Position numbers and translations under genes: made by a program. The notes under the pieces were generated by a model. It saw only the letters and a list, made by a program, of their open reading frames with translations. It was not told the DNA's origin and made no database searches. From positions 1,302,001 through 1,366,000 of the forward strand of contig OZ345370.1 of assembly GCA_977006965.1 (NCBI GenBank): 64,000 bases of DNA, read 5' to 3'. Positions 40,039 through 51,013 of the stretch are shown one piece after another. Numbering within the stretch: the first letter of the stretch is position 1; each line of letters begins with the position of its first letter. Source of the stretch: Phymatolithon calcareum (lineage: Eukaryota; Rhodophyta; Florideophyceae; Hapalidiales).

Positions 40039-43000
40039 ATGGCCGCGGCCGTTGCGTCGCCTGCGAGAAATGGTTACGGCGCCATGCCCAGCGATCTTGC
40101 TGGCGTGGAGAAAATGTGTGAGCAATTGTACACTGCTCAAGATTCGAATGTCAGAAAGCATGCCGAGTCCGTCCTGCTTTCGCTCTCCACGAGCACATCC
40201 CACATCCCCAAATGCACTATGATTTTGGACAACTCAAGCGTACGTCCAATCACTAAATTCTGGAAGCCTTTTAATCCTCTGATCCGTCTCTAATTCAATT
40301 GTGTGACCTTCTCCAATCGGATCTATATTGCGTTTCTTTCACAGATGCCTTTTGCCCAAAAATTTGCTGCGTGGACTCTGACGAAGCTAGTAACGAGTCA
40401 TTGGGTCCAGTTATCGAAGGACGAGCGCGTGCAATTGCGCAATTATGTTCTGAATTATCTCGCCAAAAACGGACCTCAGCTTCAGTCCCTTGTGATTATG
40501 GAGCTCAGCACTTTGCTTTGCAGGGTCACGAAGCTAGGTTGGAATGATGATGACGTCCACAGAACTATCGTCGATGATCTCAACTCCTTCTTGACGGCCT
40601 CCACAGAGCATTGCGCCATTGGTCTTCAAGTGCTCTCTCGCTTGGTCTCGGAAATGAATAACACTGCAACCTCATTGCGCCGGAGAAGTTTATCACAGGC
40701 TCAATCTCGCAAGGTCAGTATATCCTTTCGCGAGCTCGTGCTGCAGAAAATATTCAAGATCGCCCTCGCCACTCTGTCCAAAGTGTCTACTCCGGCTGCG
40801 TTTCCCACCCTCCTCCAGTATGGACTGGATTTAGCTCTGGCCTGTCTGAGCTTTGACTTTGTCGGTGGAAGTATGGATGAAAGCAACGAAGATATGGGAA
40901 CGATCCATATTCCCGTTGGATGGCATGCGGTTATTGAAGACGGAAACACATTCTCTTTGTTTATGGATTTCTACAAAGCTCTGTGTAAGACTGAACCAAC
41001 CTTCTCTTCGAAATGCCTGGAGTGTCTTGTGCAGCTGGGAAGCATGCGGCGAACGCTTTTCGCAACTGATGCTTTGCGCATCGCGCACCTTCGTCGACAC
41101 GTGGAAGGAACTTTGGAAGTTCTTCGTTCTCAAATGGGCCTGGAAGACCACAATAACTACCATCACTTCTGCCGTTGGCTTTCTCGTCTTAAAAACAATT
41201 TTCAACTGGATGAATTTATTGGTTTGGCTGTTTATCAGGAATGGATTGCGGGGGCGGCGCAATTCACGATGCAATCTCTTGCGTCGGATTGGAACTGGGT
41301 TGGCGACAGCGTGCACTATCTGCTTGTTTTGTGGACGCGGTTGATTGCGGCAAAGCCATACTTGAAGGGGGGGAAAGATGCAAATGTGGATGGGTATGTG
41401 AGCAAAATTGTCGAACAGTATGTGCATACCCGGCTTATGGCACTCTCTCGGATCACTGATGATGACGAGGATGAAGACTTCTCCGAGCACTTGAGTTCCA
41501 TCCCTGCCCTTTTCCGGCTTCAGTACGAAAAGTCTTCACAATACGTAATTGCGCTCATGGATCCGAGGCTGGAGAACTACAAGCAGCTAGCCGCGAAAGG
41601 ATTCCAAGGCGAAAATCCGGCGAATATTTCACGTCTCGAGCGTGAACTGGCGTGGTTGACAAGAGTCATCGGTGCAGTTGTGGGTGGTCGCGTAAGCGCG
41701 TCAGGCTCTGAGGCCAATGAACTGATTGATGGGGATTTGAGTGCTCGTATATTCCAGCTCATGATTTACACCGCGGAAGCTGATGCGACCGCGAGGCAAA
41801 GACCGGGAGCAACGCCAGCATCTCTTGCCACTCCTCAAGGTAGGGCGAGGAATACCAAAGGTGGGGTAGCTCTGGATGATGCTATTATCGATTTCTCACA
41901 ATCGTTCCGGGGGGCGTACATCGGAGAAGAAGCTGTTGCAACGAGCAAGGTGTACGTGAGAATGGCGGAAAGACTGGGTATGACCAACAACATGATTGTG
42001 CTTAACGTTGTCGCGACAAAAATTGCTTGCAACTTGCGGAATTATGGAGTTGTTGATGGGCACGACATTATTGCTAAGTCGCTGACCTTGCTTTCTGATC
42101 TTGCAGGTGGCTACAGTAGTAGCAGATTGCTGTGCAAACTCAGTACCATTTGCGAGATGATTGCGCATCATGATGAAGAGCACTTTCCGTTTATGTGTGG
42201 ACCGGATAGAAGTATGGGAAAACATCGGACTACGTTCTATCACACGCTGTTGCGGATTCTCTTTGCGAGTGGCGGCGCGGACTTCAATTTGGAGGTGGAG
42301 TTCATTCGATTCATGGAGCCGCTGCGTATCAAGATGGAAGCTCTTGGAGCCATTCAGTCAAAGGAGGCTTTCCTGGGCGATCCCGCTGTACAAACTGCTG
42401 TGGTCGGCGTTCTGCGTGATTTGAGAGGAGTTGTCAGCACGATGACGAGTCGCAAGGGGTATTCTATACTCTTCGATTGGCTGTACCCGCAGCGAACTGC
42501 CATTATATTGAAGATATGTGAGGTCTTCTCTGAAGCTGGTAACCCAGACGTTACATCACCGCTTCTGAAGTTTTACGCCGAGTTTATATTTAATCGATCG
42601 CAACGTATTGCGTTCGACAGCTCCTCTCCAAATGGTATTCTGATGTTCCGAGAAATATCTAAGATCCTTGTGACCTATGGAACCTACACATTGGCAAATT
42701 GGGAGCGCCTTGGGGGTCCAGAAGAGGCAATGAAAAAGGGCGTGGATGTCTATCGTGCTTTGTACAAGGGACTGTGGGTATGTTTCCTGATCTTCTCTCG
42801 TGCTCTCGGCGGAGGGTACGTGAACTTCGGCGTTTTCCAGTTGTATGGGGACCCGGCTCTGAGCGATGCGATGGCAATTTGCTCGCGGTTAATGATGGCA
42901 ATCGAAGTCGATCAGATTATCGCATTCCCAAAAGTAGCACGAGCATACTTTGGCCTAATTGAGATTTTGGCAGCAAATCATCCAAAGGAGATCGTGAAGC

Positions 43001-43497
43001 TTGACCACAGCATCTTCACGCGGATCATGCACGCTCTTCAGGAGGGACTCCAGTCGCACGAGGTGTGGATGAGTTCGCAGGCTGCGTCTGCAGTTGATCA
43101 CCTTACGGCTTTCCGATTCAAGCAAACGCTGAAGGACACTGAATGGGGGCGGCTCATGAAGGCGCATGTGGACCAATCGCCGGAGATATTCCCGACATGC
43201 CTGGAAATTGTATTCACTACCATGATTCAAGTCGAATGTACAAACCAGTGGAGTTTATCAAGACCTTTGTTGGGACTAATTCTTACAAACGAGGAGGCGT
43301 TCATGAGGATTAGGGCGAGAACAGTGCAATCGCAGCCCACAGCTGAGCGACAAGCAATGGTGGAGGCGGCGTTTGTGAGGATGATGAAGGACATTCAGCC
43401 GACATTAGAAAGCAAGAATCGAGACAAGTTTACTCACCAAGCGACCCAGTTCCGAATTCTTTTGCGAAGTGAAGGCATGGCAGACCGAGTACGATAA
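40039..43497 (+). CDS. XPO7: exportin-7, copy 2 (two exons)
   Basis: Exon 1 is 40039-40239, the intron is 105 nt (GTACGT to TTTCACAG), and exon 2 is 40345-43497; the product is again 1117 residues. Gene structure, splice positions and sequence match copy 1 throughout, with scattered, mostly conservative replacements (for example MPFAQKF for MPYAQKF, and LKDTEWGRLMKAH for MKNSKWGRLIKTH). Long stretches of exon 2 are identical at DNA level while the intron and flanks differ clearly. Both copies look functional. Differences near the C terminus (residues about 990-1010) are the densest. The downstream gene, N6AMT1, converges on it with 41 bp between the stops. Confidence 0.96.
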
Positions 43498-43538
43498 TTG
43501 ATCCCAAGAAATTTTCAAGGTAGAATTGATGTAGTGTT

Positions 43539-44258
43539 CTATCCCAGTGTCCTTTTCTTGTGAAGACGAAGTACGTAAAGCTTTTCGATACCAGCAGCTC
43601 GCTCGCCAGCAATGTCGCAGTGGTACCCTAGATTTCTAGCGAAAATTGTGACATCTTCGACATCGTTCAGGTCAATTACAACTAAGTAAATTACCCCATT
43701 GTCTCTCAGACATGGAACCGCTGTCCGCAGAAACCGATCCATAACCTCACGCCCGTTATGACCTCCAGCCCACGATGCTGAAATATCACGTTGGATCAAT
43801 GACTTCTGATATTCATCGTCGTCGGTGGGCACGTAAGGAGGATTGAACACCACAATATCGAAGACGGGCCTGGCCTGGAAAATTGAAAACAAATCCCCGC
43901 AAAGCACATCCGACCGGGTTTCACGCAGTGCTGAGCTCGTTGCCTGAATGGCCACTGGATTGACGTCGGTACTTAGAAGCATCGCATTACTTCCAAACAC
44001 GTTACTCAGGGCAACAGAGATCTCTCCTGAGCCAGACCTGAGTTGCTAAGTAGAATGATGTCAAAACGAATAATATTGCCTCAATGGATTAGTACAGGTC
44101 AGAGCGCAGTCTATGACGAGATGGGACAGAATGACATACCCAATTTCAATGCAAACACCACCATTCTCTACGGCCCCTCGTAATACATTTTCGTCCTCTT
44201 TCAGCACATCGAGAAGCAGATTGGTATCTTCAGAGCTCGGATAAGCAGCCGGCTTCAT
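43539..44258 (-). CDS. N6AMT1: N6AMT1/HEMK2-type eRF1 glutamine methyltransferase (two exons)
   Basis: Exon 1 is 44140-44258 and exon 2 is 43539-44037. The 102-nt intron starts GTATGT, contains TACTAAT as branch point and ends CTCAG. The join restores the SAM-binding motif: CIEIG plus SGSGEISVAL. The product is 205 residues, as for human N6AMT1 (214). NPPY at 105-108 is the substrate-glutamine motif, and WAGGHNGREVMDRFL is a family signature. The enzyme methylates the GGQ glutamine of release factor eRF1 together with Trm112. This is the only intact copy; the fragment at 32.2 kb derives from it by duplication. Confidence 0.93.
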
Positions 44259-45632
44259 TGAGCGCTACCACATCGGACTTTGAGTGCTTGCCTAAAAAAG
44301 CCACAGCAAATTCGAACGAAAGTAGAATTAGAATGTGCACAAATCAATCCATAACATGCATTTTCATCGTCGACCATGTTTTCAGAAAGTTGTTGCATTA
44401 TTCAACTCGTCACAGCTTCGTTACTGCTACTGCGAGTCACTTCATTGAAGTTGAAATGTAATCCTCATTTACACAATGACAATCATCGAAACGCGCCCCA
44501 CTTACCAACAGGAATGGGCAGAGAATGAGGATCACAGCTCACGCTCAGATAGCTGATCGAGCTCTTGGTTTGTTGTTTGGCGATTAGCACTTGCCGTCCG
44601 CTACTCAACGCCGACGATCTGAGTTATAAGGAATTATTGATCCAAAATTGTCATAAGTTACGGTCTCTGTTCACTGATACATTGGATCACAATTTTTACA
44701 AAGGTAACAGCCTCGTTATGAGCTAAAAGCAGGACAAAAAGACTAAAAGCAAAAGACAGAAAGCGAATCTAGATTCGTTGTTGAATTCTGGCAGCGTGTG
44801 CGATGGAAAGCTCAAGTCAAGCCGAAGAGCTCCAATTCTTCTGCGATGCTCCAGAAGGAATTGAAGTTGGACCTATCTTATCATTGAAAAGTTTGTTTGA
44901 AGACATGCAACTCTAAATCAAACGGATAAGTCTCCACTAGTCTATGTTCCTTCTCTCTTCTGCTAACCACATGGCCTTCATCACACTTTAGGTGACCGTG
45001 ATGAAAGCATGGCTTGATTCTCGCGAAACGAAGCCTCAACAAATTCTGACGCTCAAATCTGTACAGCGATATATTTTGTGCACTGTAAGTACGAATAGAA
45101 TGGCCTTTCGATATTTCAGGCGTCAATCAATACCAGAAGCACACAAAGATATACAAGAATTGCTTGGCGGCTTCACACATGTGGTGAAAATCCGATGTGC
45201 TCGTGACCTCGGCACCTTTCTATATGTACGCGAACTGTTGGTCGCGGCCGAATGGCTGATCTTATATAGAAAACATACGATGTTTCAAAAAGCGTTCTAT
45301 ACTATTCCCTAGCTTTGGCGCTCGTTATACAGCCAATAGGATGCACGTGACGCGTAAAAAGCAAGACCATTGGCTAATTTAAGACCGATATTTGGTGCAG
45401 ATATAATTTGTGCGTGCAATAGCCCGCTGCAGCGGGCTAAAATTATCTCGAATCTTTCGTTCAAACTCGCCCGTCAACTACTTTCGAGATCGTCAGTTCC
45501 CTCCTCCTCGACCACCTTCGCGCACAGAAGCATCCCAAGGCTTTGCGCAGGCTATCGGAAAGCCCCCTCCGTAGATTCGCTACAGCTGAAGCGAATTGTA
45601 TTGGCGCCCCTGCCTTGAGAAATAGGTGTGAA
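44259..45632. other. divergent intergenic region with a possible degenerate spliced gene
   Basis: From 44803 the plus strand reads MESSSQAEELQFFCDAPEG for 37 codons to a stop. A CTTTAG acceptor at about 44992 is followed by an open frame (VTVMKAWLDSRETKP) to a GTAAGT donor near 45086 and another acceptor TTTCAG near 45120. The frames do not join into one product I can defend, so no CDS is listed. It may be a decayed or multi-intron gene. Confidence 0.3.
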
Positions 45633-47391
45633 ATGGCCAGCACGCAAGGTGCTGAGTGTGCCAACAAGCCGTCACCGCCGCCATGGTTTAGCGGCTTGAA
45701 CAACTTTTTTCTTGACGCTGGGCGGCTCAAATATCCACAGCGTCAGGATAAGGAGATCCTGGAACGGACATTGAGCCTCCGAGACCTTATCGTTCTTGGT
45801 GAGTCATCTTAGGTGCCCTGCAATGACCTGCACTCGCCTGATTCCTGGGCAACTCATTGTATTTACTAATGCGCAGCTGTTTTTTCTTTTTCTCAAAGGC
45901 GTTGGTGGGACCTTGGGTTCTGGCCTTTTTTTGCTAGCGGGGCGCGCAGCACGCGATATCGCAGGCCCGGCCGTTACGCTATCATTCGCTGCCGCTGCCC
46001 TGGCCTGCGTCTTCTCTGGTCTATCGTATGCTGAAATGAGCTCCCGGATACCTGCGTGTGGGGGAGCCTACTCGTTCGTCTACTCCACCGTTGGTGAGTT
46101 TGCCGCTTTTCTCGTCGGCATGTGTCTGACATTGGAGTACGGCGTAAGCTCAGCAGCTGTCGCTCGCGCCTGGGGGTCGTACGTGGGGGAAATTTTGCTT
46201 GACCTTCCGGCTTGGGTCACTGCTCGTGGGTCCAACTGGTCTGTGCTCGGCTTTTTGCTAATGGCTGTCATTTCCTTCCTGGTTGCACTGGGTATTCGAG
46301 AAGCCAAATGGGTCATGAATTGTGCAACTGCGATGTACGGGGTTGTTATCGCTGTCGTCATCGGCGCTGGTCTCCCCAATGTGAAGCTCAGCAATTGGAC
46401 CCCGTTTATACCAAACGGTCCAATAAGCATCATCACCGGAGCCTCAGCTGTGTTCTTCTCGTATATTGGTTTTGATGCTGTAGCCACCGTCGCGGAGGAG
46501 GCAAAAGATGCGTCTTCCACAGTTCATCTGGCTATTTTGGGCTCCTTATTCGTTGTTGCCTTCTTGTATGTTGCCGCAACGCTTGTTCTTACCGGAATGG
46601 TCAAGTACACGAACATCGACTTTGATGCGCCGTTTCCTGCCGCCTTTCGATCCTTGGGAATGCCCGCATTGGCCGTCATTATTGGAATTGGCGTTGCTAT
46701 AGGTATGACGAATACCGCCCTTGTGGGTCTTCTAGCACAATCCAGAATTTTCCTCGCCATGGGTCAAGACGGGCTTATACCCCGTTCTTTGGGAGAGAAT
46801 GCGCGTCGGAGCACGGTCGTTTGTGGTGCTATTGTTTCACTGCTGGCACTAAGGACTCCAACGGATGCCCTAACGGATATAGTATCTGGCGGGACGCTCC
46901 TCGCCTTTCTCGGAACCAACACCTCCCTTCTCCTAACTCGGTGCAAGCTCCAGCCAGACTCCAGGTTCGGGTCCTTTTGGGTTTATGTGTACGTCGCTGG
47001 GTCACTTCTTTTAGGCCTCACCCTGCGTATACACGCAACAGAGATTTTACGAATATCTGCGCTTGCTCTTTCATGCCCACTTGTGTTCGTACCGGCAGTT
47101 GCGATCCATTTTGAAAACCTTGGCAGTGGGACGGATGAAGAAATCGAAAGGCCTTCGTTTAAATGTCCGTTTGTGCCCCTCATTCCACTGCTTGGTGTAC
47201 TCACGACGGCCCTTCTGTTCATGCAGCTTTCACATAAGGCATTGGGCGGTCTTGGACTCTGGCTTTGCGTATCAAGTGTTGTTTATTGTATTTATGGAAG
47301 GAAGCATTCCCAGGCGAGCAATGCGGTGGACAGCTCATTTGTCAACGAGAGAACTGCTGTGAACTCTTCTTCTCGTCAGCCTCTTTTATAG
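45633..47391 (+). CDS. APC-family amino-acid permease, cationic amino-acid transporter type (two exons)
   Basis: Exon 1 is 45633-45798 and exon 2 is 45899-47391. The 100-nt intron starts GTGAGT, has TTTACTAAT as branch point and ends CTCAAAG; the phase-1 join gives DLIVLG followed by VGGTLGSGLFLL. That is the first helix of APC transporters with the substrate-binding GxG. The product is 552 residues with about 12-14 hydrophobic helices. YAEMSSRIPACGGAYSFVYSTVGE (helix 3) and FFSYIGFDAVATVAEE (helix 6) are typical of the CAT subfamily, which moves Arg, Lys and other amino acids. A soluble N-terminal 50 residues precede helix 1. Direction, substrate and membrane are not visible. Confidence 0.9.
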
Positions 47392-47688
47392 TTCGTCTAT
47401 TCTATTCGGATGCCTGCCAATCTTGATTAGGATCGTTTATCTTTTGCGATTCGGTCGAATGCTCCTTAGCCCTCTCTATCTAGCATTCCGCGGGGGCCAC
47501 GAACAAACATTTTGTGTAAAGCGCACAGACCAGGGATAACGATGTCGATGGTCTAACTCAGAAAAGAGACCTAAGCCGGCATGTGACTCTTCAGAAAAAA
47601 CCAGATACCATCGCAACTTTGCGGGAAATTTTGCACCGCCACATGAACCGCATTCGAAGGCGTGGTGATAATAGATGATGTACGCAAA

Positions 47689-48063
47689 TTACTTGCGATT
47701 TTTGGTTCTCGTCGCATCGATTTTGGTAGCGAGCTCCTCTGACTTGCTTTCGCTTTCCCTCAGTTTAGTGACAAACTGCTCTCGCAGAGCAATTCTGTTT
47801 TCATCTCTTTTTGCAGATTCCCTTTTGACTTCAACAAATTCATCATGAAGCTTGTCCTTGGGGGTAAGCACGAACATCTTTCCAATTGGCTTGTACACTT
47901 TCGCGCCGGCGTCCATATTTTTCATTTCGCGTATCGTTAGATCCAGCATGCTACGTTCGCGTTCCCCAGTATTGAGCTGCGAAGTAAGCTGTACGACATG
48001 GCGTCGAAGCTCAGACTGACGTGTTTGAAGCTCCCAGAGCTGTTCAATGTCCTGCTGCGCCAT
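47689..48063 (-). CDS. PFDN1: prefoldin subunit 1 (beta type)
   Basis: This encodes 124 residues. The frame is open a little further up but without ATG, so MAQQDIEQLW at 48063 is the start. Two long amphipathic helices flank a hairpin region with AKVYKPIGKMFVLTPKD, which is the conserved loop of prefoldin subunit 1. Prefoldin is a six-subunit co-chaperone that hands unfolded actin and tubulin to the CCT chaperonin. Length and order match the family. The two hairpins just upstream (48.14 and 48.22 kb) lie within 210 bp of the start. Confidence 0.9.
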   Translation of the reverse strand: MAQQDIEQLWELQTRQSELRRHVVQLTSQLNTGERERSMLDLTIREMKNMDAGAKVYKPIGKMFVLTPKDKLHDEFVEVKRESAKRDENRIALREQFVTKLRESESKSEELATKIDATRTKNRK

Positions 48064-48139
48064 CTGTTCTCGTCGCAAAGTCGTCACGTTCACGGAAGCC
48101 GCATCTGCGCCTATGATAGCAATACTTCACAGTCCCTCC

Positions 48140-48163
48140 AAATTTGGGGTGCACCCCAAATTT
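48140..48163. repeat. perfect 24-nt palindrome
   Basis: AAATTTGGGGTG is followed immediately by its exact complement CACCCCAAATTT, 77 bp upstream of the prefoldin start. Confidence 0.95.
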
Positions 48164-48222
48164 CTATCATATCATAGACTGACCAATTAAATTCTACAGC
48201 CAATGTTCGAATACTGCATGCA

Positions 48223-48270
48223 GGTTTGTGTGCAAAAACTGAAGTTTTGTGCAGTTTTTGCACCCAAACC
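48223..48270. repeat. 19-bp-arm hairpin
   Basis: GGTTTGTGTGCAAAAACTG is answered by CAGTTTTTGCACCCAAACC with one mismatch and a 10-nt loop. Confidence 0.92.
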
Positions 48271-49015
48271 GCATACATGGCACCAGGCAGTTATGTGTAC
48301 ATACACACGTCCTCGCCGCAATCAACTCGTGACAATCACATCACGCCATGTATAAAGCGTTTATACAAAACATGGAGTAGAGACCCTAAAAAGTACACTA
48401 ATTTTCATTTCCGTTCTGAGCTGTACATCTTCGACTCGTTGCTGCCCTTGGTTTTACTGCGGCAAACACATCACACACAGAATGTGTTTTCAAACTTGCA
48501 GCGAGCAGAAGCTCCCCGTCCATCATGCTTATCGGGGAATATAATCACGCTCGGGCATGGTGGACCTTGTTCACTGCTTGGAGCTAGAAGATGATCTCGA
48601 TTTTTCGTTTTCGTGCTCGAGCGCTTTATGCTCCCTTCCTTCCACCAAATGTGCACTACCGACTGGTGCAAGAATCGCTGCCTACATCTTCTCTACGGAT
48701 GAAGCTCTATTACCTTCTTCGTAGAGCAAATCTTGGGTTTCGAGCGACAGCAATTTTGTACTTTGCTAAGTCTGACATGGTAACCTCTAAAGTTGCTAAG
48801 GTGCACCTCAACTTAATGATACCACAGTACGGTCAGTGAATTCACCTACTGTAATTCAAATTACGAGGTATTTGAGTCATACGGAATACCCAAAAACTTT
48901 GACTTTGCGTTTCGAGTTCTGACTGGGCAGCTGCAGACCGGACAAAATTACAGACCAAAGGGGAACTTATTTTTATTTGGCGACAGCGGAGTTTGAATGA
49001 ATAGGGAATAGGCTG

Positions 49016-50191
49016 ATGGCATTTCAAGAAGCCCGATTCGGGTTCGACCCAGTCGCAGCATTTTTGGACAGAGACGGCGTCTCTATATCTGAAGGAAATG
49101 ACTCCTTTTCCGACATATGCGCGAAGGACGTACCACATTCTATAGCTGGGCTATCCCGTTTGTCTCGGTTCTGCGCCTGGGCGGCCGTTCTGGACCTGTC
49201 AAACTCTCTTCTTGCACAAGATGACAACATCGGCGATGAATCTAGTAACATTGATGAAACCAATGTCCTTCTACCGCACGAGCGTCTAGAGTGCGCAGCC
49301 TATCGCATTCTAGCCCTGTTGCAAACACGACAAGTGGAGCGCGCAGCTAATAGTATTTCTCAATTCGGTGACCTCTCTGAGGATAACGAGAACTACCACT
49401 ATGAGTCCTTCCCGCAGTTCTACCCTCCTTCATCAGGGCGCTCAGGCTCCTTTGTGCCCTTTTCGTTACGCGCACTTACCATCGAGATTCGGTTACTTAC
49501 CGACGCAGACGCCATTGAGGACCTGTATGCTCTGCGGCGGGATTGCGCAACGCGTGCCGCGGAAACATCGAATTCTTCGACGGCAAAAATTTGGCATTCG
49601 CGAGAGGCACAGGCTCTCTCCTCTATCGCGCTCGCCCACCTACGTGCGCAGCAACACGACGCGGCGGTCGACATCGCACGCACACTCACCGCTCACCAGG
49701 GCAGTTCTGCGCGAGCATTGTACATGTATGCACGCGTGCTTCTACATGTGGGCGATATACACGGGGCGCGTGAAGTGCTCGCTCGCGCCGACGAGAGGCC
49801 GGACGGCACGCGCGCACTCCGTCTCGTGCACGAAGGACTGGTGCTTGCAGCCGACGGTGCGTTTCTCGAAGCCTCGGCAAAGTACGATGCGGTCGCGCAA
49901 ATATGCGCCGGTGGAGACAAAGAAATGATGAGCTTATGGGCGTTTTCGTCGAACAATTCGGCTATCTGTCTGCTCCATCTTGGACGGTTGAAGGAGGCAG
50001 TGCAAAAATTGGAGATGTGTTTGCGCGAAAATCCGAGGGTTGCACTTGATGAAGGCATTGTTGTCAATATTGCAACTTTGTACGATCTCGCGTTCCCGGA
50101 TACTGCGGTGGAGAAAAAAGCCGTAATGAAATCGCTCGCGTCCAAGTATGGTCGACAAGGATTTGACCTTAGTGTCATTAGCGATACGTGA
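49016..50191 (+). CDS. TRAPPC12-like TPR protein
   Basis: This encodes 391 residues. TRAPPC12 (TTC15) belongs to the TRAPPIII Rab-exchange complex acting in ER-Golgi and autophagy traffic. The C-terminal part is diagnostic: NNSAICLLHLGRLKEAVQKL, ENPRVALDEGIVVNIATLY, and the ending with KKAVMKSLASKYG follow the human C terminus block by block. The part before it shows TPR-like helix pairs (RAQQHDAAVDIARTLTAHQG, ARVLLHVGDIHGAREVL). Human TRAPPC12 has 735 residues; here the long disordered N-terminal half is absent, which is common in algae and fungi. The start at 49016 is the first ATG in frame. Confidence 0.85.
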   Translation: MAFQEARFGFDPVAAFLDRDGVSISEGNDSFSDICAKDVPHSIAGLSRLSRFCAWAAVLDLSNSLLAQDDNIGDESSNIDETNVLLPHERLECAAYRILALLQTRQVERAANSISQFGDLSEDNENYHYESFPQFYPPSSGRSGSFVPFSLRALTIEIRLLTDADAIEDLYALRRDCATRAAETSNSSTAKIWHSREAQALSSIALAHLRAQQHDAAVDIARTLTAHQGSSARALYMYARVLLHVGDIHGAREVLARADERPDGTRALRLVHEGLVLAADGAFLEASAKYDAVAQICAGGDKEMMSLWAFSSNNSAICLLHLGRLKEAVQKLEMCLRENPRVALDEGIVVNIATLYDLAFPDTAVEKKAVMKSLASKYGRQGFDLSVISDT

Positions 50192-51013
50192 ACAAGAATG
50201 GGACGGAGACGAGAGCGGTTTCTTTCAAAATTGTAGCTGAAAGAGCTTTACTTTTATAGAGAGGTGTAAAACTGCAACTGCAAAAACAACTGATAACACC
50301 CGAACGAGAACAAGCTCAATCACAGTATTGCTGAACAGGTCAAGCCGCTTCCAAGTTGCAACGACTGTGGCACCGATACACGTTGAGTAGTCAAATACAT
50401 GGGAAAGAACTGTCGGTGCCGCGTCAGTGACAGAAGGCGGGTCCCCAGACGGAATTCAAAACTAGAACATCTCTTACGCTCGGCAAATTCTCCGATTGCG
50501 AATTTTCTCAGTTGCCGGGTTAAAGATTTGGGCAGGAAGTGGCCGATAGCATAATTGGGTCATACTGGAGCAATGATCAAAGTCGATCATCAGGAGTGAC
50601 ACGCCAGTTCCACTGAACGGCGGAACCGTTCATCACGAATGCAATACGAAGACTTGAAATCTTCCAGATTCTTTGCAACGAAAAATGCTGCAGTAATCCG
50701 AAATCAATTTCGCTTCGGATAGAGAAACTCCAACCCAGTATTAAGTCGTCGTGAGCCAACATGAGAGGTCTGACGTCTTCCCCTGTTCGATCTGCGGGGC
50801 TTAAGGAAATGCAGTTCTTGGGCTATGATGCATGATGCAGTCAAGAATGAATGCGAACGTTCTTCTGGACCCTTTCGAAGCCCTTTCGGTTGCATACTTT
50901 ATTGGAATCCTGCATTTTGCATTGGCGAGTCATATGATAACTGGAGTTCTGAGCTCCGAATTGACTTTGATCTTGCATTGCAAAATGTGCGAAGTGTAAT
51001 CTTAACCTTTGCA
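50192..51013. other. intergenic region, TRAPPC12/PPR
   Basis: Both neighbours are on the plus strand. The PPR frame is open back to 50825 but lacks PPR or transit character there. Nothing else is seen. Confidence 0.5.

Larger units (their letters stand above)
48064..49015. other. divergent intergenic region, prefoldin/TRAPPC12
   Basis: Besides the two hairpins there is a TACTGTA at 48847. Open frames up to 122 codons have no coding character that I recognise. Confidence 0.5.
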
